Below, piece after piece: positions 22,764 through 32,915 of a stretch of 64,000 bases of DNA (the stretch's first letter is position 1; each line of letters begins with the position of its first letter). A program made the position numbers and the translations under genes. This stretch comes from Agapetus fuscipes. Its lineage: Eukaryota > Arthropoda > Insecta > Trichoptera > Glossosomatidae. The notes beneath the pieces were generated by a model that was not told the origin of the DNA, ran no database searches, and saw nothing but the letters and a program-made list of their open reading frames with translations. Where the stretch lies: NCBI GenBank assembly GCA_951799405.1, contig OX637356.1, positions 15,213,229 to 15,277,228 on the forward strand, read 5' to 3'.

Positions 22764-24487
22764 GTCTGGGAAAAAGTCTTTTCGCATATAGTATGTTTAT
22801 ACTTGTAATAAAATATCTTTGGCTCTACTATTTGTACAAATTGGGAAAATTAAGTTTCCCGATATTTTTCATTTGTTTTTCTTTCTGTCAAAATGAGTGA
22901 ATTGAATGAAGAAATTAGAAACATTTTGAAATTTTATTACACAAAAGGGAAAAATGCAACGCAAGCCGCGATTTTTTTTCTGACGTTTATGGACCTAATC
23001 AACGACGCTAGCCATGTTGAAAGCACCGGTTCCCATAGATCACCGAAGTTAAGCAACATTGGGCGCGGACAGTACTTGGATGGGTGACCGCTCAGGTACA
23101 CCGCGTGTCGTTGGCATCTTGGACCGGTCCGTAGTCCGTAGTGGCAACACTTCGGACTCGTAAATGGAAGGTTGTGGATTCGGATCCCGGCGGAGCACAC
23201 AAAATATACCATTCATATTTCGAATGTGCTCTTCGCTGAGTTGAAAAATTCATAAATCTTTACCAAAGACCGGTCACTGAAAGGTCCATCCAACCTTACA
23301 ACAACTGGGTCTTGCTTGAGAATTGGCGCTTTCTACAGCGACGACCAAGCTCGCAGAGGGCTCTTGAGGTGTGATACACACAAAAACAGCGCTCACCAAA
23401 TAAATCATCCTAATATTATTATTATTAATGCAGTGTCAGTAAGAGTAGCACAATGTTGGTTTAAGTGTTTTCAATCTGGGAATTTTGATGTCAAAGATGC
23501 ACCTCACTCTGGTCGCCCTGTTACGGATAAAATAGACACTATTTTTTAAAAGGTGGAGCAAGATCGGCATATCCGCAGTTACGACATAGCTGAAGAGCTG
23601 GAAATTGACCACAAAACAGTGTTGACCCATTTGAAAAAAGCAGGGTACACAAAAAAGCTCAATATTACATGCCACATGAGCTCACTGAAAGAAACCTTAT
23701 AAACCGTGTACTCATTTGCAATGTTTAATTGAGACTAAATGAAACCGAACTGATTTTGAAGAGATTGATAACTGGTGATGAAAAGTGGATCACGTATGAC
23801 AAGAACGTGCGAAAAAGGTCGAGGTCAAAGGTCGGTCAGGCTTCAAGACTGTGGCAAAACCTGGGCTAACTCGCAATAAGGAGATGCAGTGTGTATGGTG
23901 GGATTGGAAGGGCATTGTGTATAATGAGCTTTTACCGCCGGGCAAACCATCAATTTGGATCTCTACTGCCAACAACTGGTGAGATTAAAGCAAGAAATTG
24001 AGAGAAAGCGGCCGAAATTGATGAATAGAAAGGTTGACTGATAGGTTGTTTCAGTCTAATCTAATCTAAGCTGCTAGGATATATCCCATTTAAGATTTAC
24101 ATCAAATGCATTCCCACAAGCAGACATGTATAATTTCGCGCTAACACATGCCGCATGTGGACCTACATTATAAGAACCCATCTCAAATGAACATAAGCCC
24201 TGCAACTCTTGCCGTCCTTCCCTGAGACAGGGGTGCCATTGGCAAAGTGAACCATTTTTTCACGACTGGACTGAGAAAACTACTTGTTGCGTTTTTTTAG
24301 ATCAGAAGTCCCAAAATTTCTACAGCAACGGGATCATGTCTCTACCTACAAGATGGCAGGTAGTCCACGAACAAAATGGCACATATGTATACTGTAATTA
24401 AATGTAAATTAACTTTGAAAAAACAAATGACCTGAATCGTCATATAAAATGCGAAGAAACTTTTTCCCCGACCTATTACGTTCACAT
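22764..24487 (+). mobile_element. Degenerate mariner, copy B
   Basis: It has the same element and breaks as mariner copy A: TAGGTCTGGGAAAAAG at the left end, MSELNEEIRN at 22893, ITGDEKWITYD near 23770, LPPGK, and TIR at the right. It is additionally split by a 5S-SINE at 23000-23429. ITGDEKW keeps the expected Gly that copy A has lost. A LINE tail (about 24055-24262) replaces the C-terminal third. Not functional. Confidence 0.85.
23000..23429 (+). mobile_element. 5S-rRNA-derived SINE (SINE3-type), full-length head
   Basis: The first ~118 bp (23000-23118) are 5S rRNA-like, with all three internal promoter parts recognisable: the A-box region AGTTAAGCAAC, the TTGGGCG intermediate element and the C box TTGGATGGGTGACCG. 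A second promoter-like block (GGTTGTGGATTCGGATCC) lies at about 23172. The element ends in an ATT/TTA repeat. TAAT flanks both ends. Mariner copy A has the empty site (GACCTAATGCAGTG). RNA polymerase III transcription would be expected from family knowledge. Confidence 0.9.
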
Positions 24488-24888
24488 TTACAATTGTAGC
24501 ATCAAGCCTGTGAACAATACTAAACCAAATCTAACATTTTTTAGTATGAGAGGTCAGCCTCATACCAACCTGTATCCCTATTTCTAAGATATCCATGATT
24601 TGGAATTCTTCCCTAATAGTTCAATATAGGTGTGGAATTGATTGAGGTATTATTATTCTAGATTTAGACAGACAACTGTTTTGCGAGGTATCAATCTAAG
24701 TACATTTTATCTTTCCAATAATCCTAATCTTAATAAATAACACATGAGGGTTTACATTTATTATTCCGGATCTGAGACTAAATGGCAAAATAACTGGAAG
24801 TGTGAAGAGCTCCATGTAACACGGTTGTCTTTAATTTCTCCACCCTATGTATTTCCTTAGCAATATAAAATAACAAAAACCAAATTAC

Positions 24889-25141
24889 GTGAATAGTCTG
24901 CGACATTGATTCTGTCCATAAGTACGCGGCATTCCTTCAACAAGACATAAGCTGGAGGGGCAGACTCCTCACTCTTTATCTTATCCAGTACAGAGTCCTC
25001 GGCTTCCCATTCCTCCTCCCGAGCCAGTCTCTCTTGCTTCACATCGCTCTCTTCAATGTCTATTTGTTCACATAGATGCACTAGTTGTGGGTCCGCTGAC
25101 TCCGCGTCAGGATCCTGTTCTAGCTTCACCACAATATCCAT
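24889..25141 (-). CDS. C2H2 zinc-finger protein, copy B, exon 1
   Basis: The ATG at 25141 begins 84 codons plus one base and ends at C|GTAATT (24889/24888), exactly as in copy A. The acidic sequence has VKLE, VKQE and IKSE SUMO-type motifs. It differs from copy A at three residues (V to A, P to A, E to D). Splicing to 22293 restores frame through a shared Arg codon. The intron (22294-24888) contains a mariner, a MITE and a 5S-SINE. Confidence 0.72.
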
Positions 25142-25558
25142 TGTAATCAACTGAATATCACTCGCATAGGATTGATGAGCCAACAGTTTATATGCACATG
25201 CAGATTTAACAACAATGATATATTCTTTTATTAACCTCTAAATTTCAAATACGTCACTCTTTCACTTGTGGAAAACCAACTAGAGATGGGCGAAATATAT
25301 CGATATTTAAAAAATAACGATATTTTTTTGGACATGCATTTCTGCTCACCTTGCTCCACAGTGTTTGAAACATTATATATTTTTAGACGAAATTGACTCC
25401 GAAGATGTTTTCAGAACCATATTTTTGGACGAAATTTTTTGAGACGTTACCAGCCAGCAACAGATAATTTTTTTAAGGAAATTTCTACACCTATATTTTT
25501 ACGCTCCATATTTCGATTGTGGTGTTGCATGTTGATTTTTAACGTATTTTTCATAGTA

Positions 25559-26528
25559 GGGGAGATAGGGGACCATTGGGCACTTTTTTACATAACTAGC
25601 CAAAAAACTTTTAATTTATAACATAATTATATTTTTATACTTTATATCAAAAACAAATATATTTGGCTCAATTTTTTGTTAATAACAGTTATCCTACTAT
25701 CATCAGTTTATAAGTTACAGGAGATTTTACAAACCTCGGGAAAAGTGCCCAAACCTCCCACTGGTAGGGAGGTTTGGGCACCCCTGAGGGAGGTTTGGGC
25801 ATATTGTACAATTACCTTAATACTTGAAAATAATAATGTGAAAATATGCTATAATTACACAATATTTATCATTACCTTTCCTATCATCAACATATCAATG
25901 TCAACGCCACTTAAAAGTCAAGCCATCTAGATGATGTTCCTAGCGTTTGTTGATACCAATATCCCGGGTTCAAATCCTAGGCTGACTGGACGATACCGTT
26001 GATCTGACTTACAGATGTAATTGGGGAATTATAATATAATAGTTGATTAATGTAATTTGAAGTATTAATTACTGATACCTATATGGCTATATATATAATA
26101 CCTGTTTCGGAGGTTTGGGCATGCCCAAACCTCCCTCCAAAATTAGTGCCCAATGCTCCCCATACACTCATTTTGGAAGTAAATATTTAAATATTTTTTT
26201 CGGTGAACTGATTTACTCCAATTTAAAGGTTAACATATCTATAATAAGCACACAATTAGATAAAAAATATAAAAACTCATCTTTTCCAATAGGTTGTTTT
26301 GTGAATTAACGGCAAATCACAAGAAAAAAAATACTTTCGCTAGTGCAAAACAATCAACCGCATGTGGCATTGGCAGTTGAACAAAATGACAGATGATATT
26401 TGGTTCATAGGTGTTGCCAGCAATAAAACTAAACTATTCTGGTAAAAAAAATATTCAGCCTACCATACTTTTCGAGTAAAGAGGGGGTGCCCAAACCTCC
26501 CAACTGCCCAATGGTCCCCTATCTCCCC
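25559..26528. mobile_element. 970-bp TIR element upstream of zinc-finger copy B
   Basis: The terminal inverted repeat begins GGGGAGATAGGGGACCATTG on both ends and TA flanks each side. Copy A reads CATAGTACCTATG, the exact empty site, near 4808. Internal GGAGGTTTGGGCA motifs occur in both orientations (25760-25800 and 26105-26145). There is no transposase. It lies about 400 bp upstream of the copy B start codon. Confidence 0.9.
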
Positions 26529-27167
26529 TACCTATGTGTATTTTGTGGATGACTAAAGACACTATATTAAAAATCTTATCCATGATCGGAGAGGGCCCTT
26601 GAAGTGCATCAGACATCGTCAGATGGAGCAGGAAGAGGAGACGGTTTTGGAGGAACCATGCAGACCGCATGAGCGAGCGTCTACCAGGTCACCCTCGCAA
26701 GAGATGGAAGAGCAGCTGGTCTTCTGCATCACAGGAGGGAGTTCCGCAATAAACAGATCCTAGAACGTAGAAGTACAGAGGCGTTGGGTCAGATGTCTGG
26801 TAGAGCCATTCCTAGTCAGCTACTTGCTGAGGATCTCCATTGAGAGCGATGAAAACCGCAGCATTGTGAAGTCAGCCCACAAAATAATGCCAACAAATCC
26901 TAGATCAACAACAAGAGGAAGAAGAAGAATAACAAAATTAGGGATATGAAGTAATATAATATATACACGGATATACCTACTTATTCATTTACTTAAAGCT
27001 CTCAAATGCATGCCCGCCCACAAACAAACATATGTAGTTCGCAGTTAAAAATGCTGAATGTGTACTTACAAATAAAATCCAAATCTCAAATTAACTCCTG
27101 AACTCAAATCTCAATAGTCCCTACACCTTTTGCCGACCTTCCCTGATACAGGGGTGACATTGGCAAA

Positions 27168-27900
27168 GTGAACCCTTTTTTAACAGTATGGGTGGTCAGA
27201 CGTCAGAAGGATGAGGCGCGAAAGTCTCAGTCCAAATGGGATGAACCAACAATTTATCAGTTATTAGCGAATATTACAGCTTCCCTGGTATTTGAGAAAG
27301 CGGACCAATTTGATTATCTGGGAAGCAAGTTTGAGTCAAATGGGAAACTGACAAACGAATCGGAAAAGCGCGGTAGTAAAAGAAGAAGTGTGATGGGAAT
27401 GATTGCAAAAAATAGGAAACTCACAAATAATATGAAATTGACAGTACACAATGGCATATTGGTACAGACATTGTTATGTTGCTATGCAAATAAAATATGA
27501 GAAAGTGCTGTGACGTCGATTCGGTCTACCATGTGAGTTAAGTAAAGTATGCAGGGTTGAAATGGTTAACCTGAGAGCAATGACTGGAAAGACACTAAAT
27601 GATAGAGTCCACAACGATTGGGTGATGAACGAGTGTGGTACCTAATCTAATCTAAGTTGCAAAGATATGTTACATTGGAGATTCACTTAACATGCATTCT
27701 CACAACCAGACACATACAAGTTCGCGCTAGCATATGCCAGATGTGAACCTACAATATAAAAACCAAATCTCAAATGGACATACACCCCGCAACTCTTGCC
27801 GTCCTTCCCTGAAACAGGGCTGACATTGGCAAAGTGAATCATTTTTACAGCATGGGTGGTCAGCCGCATACCAACCTATTAGTCAAGGAACATACACGAC
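27168..27900. pseudogene. LINE thumb fragment (+) and LINE 3' tail (-), copy B
   Basis: This parallels 6040-6770: QFDYLGSKFESNGKLTNESE through ILVQTLL, then RAMTGKTLNDRVHND, followed by a minus (GATTA)n tail from about 27645. A minus tail also precedes it (about 26975-27200). Confidence 0.7.
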
Positions 27901-28019
27901 AAATTACATTTTTTAAATCAATAAATAATAATGTATAAATGGATCAAAAACTAAAACAAATTTATAAAGAGAAAAAGAGAAAGAGATTTATTAAAAGATG
28001 TATAAAAGTGAATTTAAGA

Positions 28020-28330
28020 GCTAAAGTACAAAAAAGCACAATGAGAAGGTTCAGACATCTTGGAGGAATGGATGATGAATGACTAAAGAATAAAGTGTAG
28101 TCGCAATGTCAAAGGAAAGTGTGGAAGGGGAAGATCGAGGAAGGTTAAACCAAATAGATGAGATTGCAAAAGAATAGAACCTGCAGAGTGTGAATAAGAG
28201 AAGAGTATGTGTGAAGAAAGTGAAGAATGTTGAAGAAATGAAAGAGATATGCAAGGACAGAAAAAAGTGGAGATGCATCTGTGGAGGTACCGGCCACCCC
28301 TAGTGAAACAGCGGCAGGATACAGTAACAG
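28020..28330 (+). pseudogene. Degenerate LINE C-terminus, copy B
   Basis: This is the paralogue of 10439-10745, with the same frameshifts and the (CAGTAA)n tail. Confidence 0.7.
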
Positions 28331-28769
28331 TAACAGACCTACAAGTTGAAATGTTTCTTTATTAAGAGTCACCTTCATTTTCACTGTATTTTATTCATGA
28401 TACACAGAACATACTCGTACATTAGACATAGAAGCTAGAACATATACTTATCTACAAGCAATATACATTGTTTTCCTTAAAAATTATTACCTAGAAAACT
28501 ACCTCGACAAGAATAGTCCTTGTTACTTATGTCTCTGAAAATGTTTACACTGATGGCTATTTTTCATAAAACAATAAAAACATTACATAAAATTTCAAAA
28601 TTTTCAAGCAAAACACTGTGGTAAGCCATAATCAAATACACATTTATTTATACCAAAATAATTGATTTATGCCTTAAAAAAATACACAATTATTTTCAGA
28701 AAAATAAACAAAATTCACCTTTGTATTATATTAACCACTTTCCATGAGTATAATATAAATATAATAATC

Positions 28770-30515
28770 TATAATCTAAGTTGCAAGGATATATTCATTT
28801 AAAGCTCTCAGATGTATGCTCACAAACCAACAAGTGTAGTTCGCGCTTACAAATGCTGAATGTGTAGGTACTTACAAATAAAATCCAAACCTCAAATGAA
28901 CATAAGCCCCACAACTTTTGCCGACCTTCCCTGAAACAGGGGTGACATTGGCAAAGTGAACCATTTTTTACAGTATGGGTGGTCAGCCTCATACCAACCT
29001 ATAAGTCAAGGAATATGAATAATAAATTACATTTAAATATAAAAAAGAACAAAACCTTACAAAGAAATTTATACAGAAAAAGTAAAAAATTTCCTATGCA
29101 AAAAATGTAGCAAATGAATACACCAACATTAGAAATCAACATTGCAGATTAGCCGCCACTTCTTCCTGTCCTTGCATACTTCTTTCATTTCATCCAGAGT
29201 CATAACCTTTTTCATACAAGTCCTCCTTTTATTATGACTCTGGATATCCCATTCATTCGCTATTTCAGAGATTTGATCCTTCCATACTTTTCTCGGTCTT
29301 CCTCTACCACGACATCCATCTATTCTAGCAACATATACTTTCTTCGTCAATCTTTCATCACTCATTCTCTCCATATGCCCGAATCATCTTAACATACTTC
29401 TTTTAATCTTCACTTTCACACTTTCCCTTACACCACATTCTTCTCTTACAAAATCATTCCTCACCCTGTCACTTCGTTTTTCCCCAATCATACTTCTTAG
29501 ATAGTCCATTTCTACTGTATGGACTTTACTAATTCCCCTTCACTCACCGTCCAGGCTTTACTTCCATACATCAACGTTGGCACTAGTATACCACCGTGCA
29601 CCGCCAATCTAACATTTTGGTTCCTGGCGATGCAAGCGGTCGCACCCAGTACACACCTGCCTTTCATTATTCTTCTTTCAAATTCACCGGCCATTCTTCC
29701 ATCTTTTTCAAACTTACTTCCCAAATATACAAACTCATTTACAACATCAGCATTCATTCCATTAATTTTAAATTCATAATTCATATTTTCATCATCTCTT
29801 TCAAAAATCAAAACTTTCATCTTTCTTGCATTCAACTTCAAATTATTACCTTTCAAAGCGTCCAGGCTTCGCTTCCATACATCAAGGTGGGTAAAAGTAT
29901 GCCACTGTGTACGGCCAATCGAGCATTTTTAGATATGCTTTGATTTTTGGCGATACAAGCTGTGGCAAGTACACACCTGCCCTTCATTACTCTTCTTTCA
30001 AGTTCACCTGTCATTCTTCCATCTTTTTCAAACTTATTTCCCAAGTATACAAACTCATTTACCACATCAACATTCATTCCGTTTATTCTAAATTCATAGT
30101 TCGTATTTTCTTCATTTCTTTAAAAAATCAAAACTTTCGTCTTACTAGCATTCAATTTCAAATAATTACCTAGCAGAGCTTCGTTCAATCTAGAGAGCAT
30201 CCTTTGCAATTCCACTGCTGAATCAGATACAAGAACTGCATCATCCGCATACAGTACAACGCTCACTTTGCTCTCTCCTATCATTAATCCACAGTCATCA
30301 AGTCTAGCATCTCGAACACACTTGTCCATGACTATGTTAAATAGCCATGAGCTCATCACACATCCTTGCCTTACACCCTTAAAAACTTCAAACCACTCAC
30401 TATACTCACCATCAATACGAATGCACGCCATACTTTTCTCATAGTTTGCATGCACCGCATTGAGTAGAGCTCCATTCACTCCGTATGCTTTCAACATTGT
30501 AATAGAGTAGGTACA
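28770..30515 (-). mobile_element. LINE (GATTA-tail family), reverse transcriptase to 3' tail, internally duplicated
   Basis: Reading leftward from about 30515, the reverse-transcriptase palm has GVRQGCVMSSWLFNIVMD and the catalytic YADDAVL, followed by LKLNASKTKVLIF. The thumb region FVYLG(N/S)KFEKDGRM...RRIMKGRCVL..LPTLMYGS.AWT occurs twice in a row (30077-29853 and 29830-29512), a tandem duplication. Next come MDYLRSMIGEKRSDRVRND, a stop-containing stretch, and ERMSDERLTKKVYVARIDGCRGRGRPRKVW ending ICNVDF at 29129. The recurrent ~250-bp 3' UTR then runs to about 28770. Frameshifts make it inactive. It proves that the recurrent tail belongs to this LINE. Confidence 0.85.
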
Positions 30516-30560
30516 TTGCAATAATGTTTTCGATAGCCGACTATCATCTTCAGTTAAAAT
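30516..30560 (-). other. Hammerhead-like motif (Penelope-type remnant)
   Basis: Minus strand: CTGAAGA (30553-30547), one unpaired T, GATAG/CTATC stem with a TCGG loop, then GAAA (30531-30528). Helix I is poor, so activity is doubtful. Confidence 0.5.
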
Positions 30561-30589
30561 TCTTTTACTAAAATATAGAATTAAAAATG

Positions 30590-30895
30590 ACAGTAGCTGT
30601 GTATGGGTGGTGGGAGGTAGGAAACTTGCATGTGGCAAGTGAAGCCTTATTAATTTTACAGGCAAAGGGGGCATCTTTACACCAACTACTTCAGTTGAAG
30701 TGGAAGTTTTCTGGCTCCCGAGGGTGCTGTTACTCATTTATAATGAAGGCCGAGTATTTTATTTTGGGTTGGAAATAAACACCAAAATGGGAAACCTTTT
30801 TTGATACCCTTGGTGTAATTCAAACCCTTGCTCTCGGCATGGAATGCAAGCATTCTACCAACTGAGCTTTCGACTAAACAATAATGAATGTAACC
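30590..30895 (-). mobile_element. tRNA-derived SINE
   Basis: The leftward head (GAAAGCTCAGTTGGTAGAATG, GGGTTTGAATT) is at 30895-30835. The body follows with GTGTTTATTTCC, CCCTCGGGAGC and CAACTGAAGTAG to about 30590. A plus-oriented body lacking the head follows at 30910-31010. Confidence 0.7.
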
Positions 30896-31051
30896 ATTGT
30901 GTACTGATTGGCAACTTGGGCTTTGTTTCTCGTTTCGGTGTCTATTTCAAACCCAAAATAAATACCAGGAAGATTTACTCAGCCTTCACATTAAATGAGA
31001 ACCAACCACCAAATGAAATGAAATCTAGCAAGCAACCTTAAGATCATTGTC

Positions 31052-31400
31052 TCACAAATCAGGATCCTCTGGAGTATGTCTCCTTTTGTGTTTCTTTAAA
31101 TCACTCAATTGATATGATTTGTAACTACAACTGTCACAGGCAAATGGCTTCTCACCACTATGAATTATTTTGTGAGTGATTACATAACTGGAGTGGACTG
31201 TTTTGTAGCTACAACTGTCACAAGAAAATGGCTTCTCTCCAGTATGAATCATTTTGTGAATGATTAAATGACCCGAGTAAGCCGTTTTGTAGCTACAACT
31301 GTCACAGGAAAATGGCTTCTCTCCAGTATGAGTCGCTTTGTGTTTTCTTAAAGCCTCCTTTCTATGTGTTAGATAACTAGATTGAGTGGCGCAGCAAAAT
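31052..31400 (-). pseudogene. C2H2 zinc-finger gene, copy C, truncated
   Basis: Reading leftward there are a degenerate first finger (Y-L-T-H-R-K-E-A-L-R-K-H-K-A-T-H, first Cys pair lost) and three regular 84-bp fingers with TGEKPFSC linkers, then HTPEDPDL and a stop at 31052. The end matches copy B (HTGEDADS), and the flank AATCTAGCAAGCAACC is shared. Upstream the array is cut off at about 31390 by a 74-bp tandem repeat and a LINE tail. No exon 1 or acceptor is seen. It is probably a broken third member of the cluster. Confidence 0.75.
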
Positions 31401-31550
31401 CGGTGTGTATCGTAGCGCGGTTGCGCGTGAACTGCTCTGCGCATGCTGTAGGCACTACTGGTGGCCACAAGAATCGTTGTGTATCGTAGCGCGGTTGCGC
31501 GTGAACTGCTCTGCGCATGCTGTAGGCACTACTCGTGGCAAAAAGAATCG
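31398..31550. repeat. 74-bp tandem repeat (two copies)
   Basis: GTGTATCGTAGCGCGGTTGC... repeats with a 74-bp period (31398 and 31472), with the third start AATCGTTG at 31546. It is GC-rich compared with its surroundings and abuts the broken end of zinc-finger copy C. Confidence 0.85.
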
Positions 31551-31559
31551 TTGACACTG

Positions 31560-32066
31560 TTGACAGCATGCGGCATGTGTGAGCCCGAAATTATGTGTGT
31601 CTGCTTGTGGGAATGCATTTAATATGAATCTCAAATGATACATATCTTTGCATCTTAGATTTAGAAAATGACCGAGGTGCTAGATCAGTTTTTTTAAATA
31701 GCTCTAATGGCAGGATTTTTTTGACGAGCAAAAATTGATTTTCCTTCATCTAAAGCCTGTGTCACTCCAGTATTCTTCCTTTCTAGAAACTGTGCACACA
31801 CTCAAGCAATAAATCTGTCTGAAAGTTCAACTGAGCGTCGATGACAGCGAGATGAGGATGCTGTTATGACTGTAGCGCCTTCAAACTGCTGAGTGTGTGC
31901 ACAACAAAAACAAAATGCTTATTAAATTTTAGAGATTCAGCTAACTTCACAATGAACAATCAAAAGTGATATTGTACAAGATGGCGGCTTCAGTTTAGAT
32001 CTTCAGCAGGTTGTGATGATCCAAGCTTTTCATCAAATATAAAATAAAAGAATTCAAGTTCTCTTG
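31560..32066. other. LINE tail (+) then non-coding
   Basis: Positions 31570-31670 are a partial LINE 3' UTR copy (GCGGCATGTGTGAGCCCGAA...GCATCTTAGATTTAG). The rest has no feature I recognise. Confidence 0.45.
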
Positions 32067-32068
32067 TA

Positions 32069-32762
32069 CAGGGTGGGGCAGCATAACTTCCTTTTTTAAA
32101 AATGAAAGTCATTCAGTCGGTTAATGACGTAGCGGAGCGCTAGTGGTCTCGTTAAAGAGGTGGAACTTTAAGTGAAAATATAAATCACATGGGGACAAAT
32201 CGGGAGAGCGGGCCAGCAACTCAAAATCACCCATAATTGAGATGAGGCTCTCTGGGAAGTGTTCCACGTTCAGAAAGTTCCTGCACAATCGCCATCTTGT
32301 ATGGATAAAAATGGAGATCATCATGAAGAATTCTCCTCTCAGAACGATCAGAAAGTCCAAGGACAGACGCTTCTATTTGTGCGCAGAACGCCGTGGTGAT
32401 CGCAACATTGAAGCTCTCACTGCCTCAATGTTCTCAGGTGATCTTATGTGACAAGAGACTCCAATTCTTCATCTTGTCGTTTGTCTGAACGTAGTGACCC
32501 ACGGGACAATTCATTTCCAGTCCGGGACAGGGGCCAACGGGGCTCAATTAAAGTGATTCCGAAAGTCGCGCTGCGTTGCGATCACAGAACGTTCTTTCGA
32601 AAAGTAGGCCTCAACGGCAAACGCACATTCTTCACTGTTCCAATGCATGATGACAACTGAACTGTGTTGAGACAAAACTTTGTAGTTCCACCTCTCTAAC
32701 GAGACCACTAGCGCTCTGAATGGCTTTACTCTTTAAAAAGGAAGTTATTCTGCCCCACCCTG
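32069..32762. mobile_element. Internally deleted IS630/Tc1-mariner-like element
   Basis: Terminal inverted repeats begin CAGGGTGGGGCAG, with ~45 bp of imperfect match that extends through GCGCTAGTGGTCTCGTTA on both sides. TA flanks both ends. On the minus strand (32350-32121) a transposase remnant reads RNFLNVEHFPES...LARSPDLSPCDLYF, the SPDL(S/T)PCD motif of IS630-type DDE transposases. The rest of the transposase is missing. Confidence 0.8.
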
Positions 32763-32764
32763 TA

Positions 32765-32915
32765 TGTGGGCGTCTTACCCATGTTCAGGAAGTTTTTTTT
32801 TGTTCTGAACGTTTTTTGAGCTGCTGAAAGCTCTTGGCAAGGGATGCAAGTCAAATCGGGACAGTCAGTTTTGGACCGCAGGTTTGAAAGGAACTCAAAT
32901 CGGGTCAGTCATATA
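32765..32915. other. Short spacer between two DNA transposons
   Basis: No feature is recognisable. Confidence 0.4.

Larger units (their letters stand above)
20740..28725. repeat. Segmental duplication, copy B
   Basis: This is the direct-orientation partner of 1-11125. It carries three insertions absent from copy A: a 248-bp-type MITE (about 22381-22625), a 5S-SINE (23000-23429) and a TA-flanked MITE (25559-26528). It lacks about 100 bp present near 3430 in copy A. Confidence 0.9.

Noticed and set aside
23000..23118. Functional 5S rRNA gene
   Set aside because: The sequence departs from 5S at several places and runs on into a SINE body with an ATT tail. It is a SINE head.
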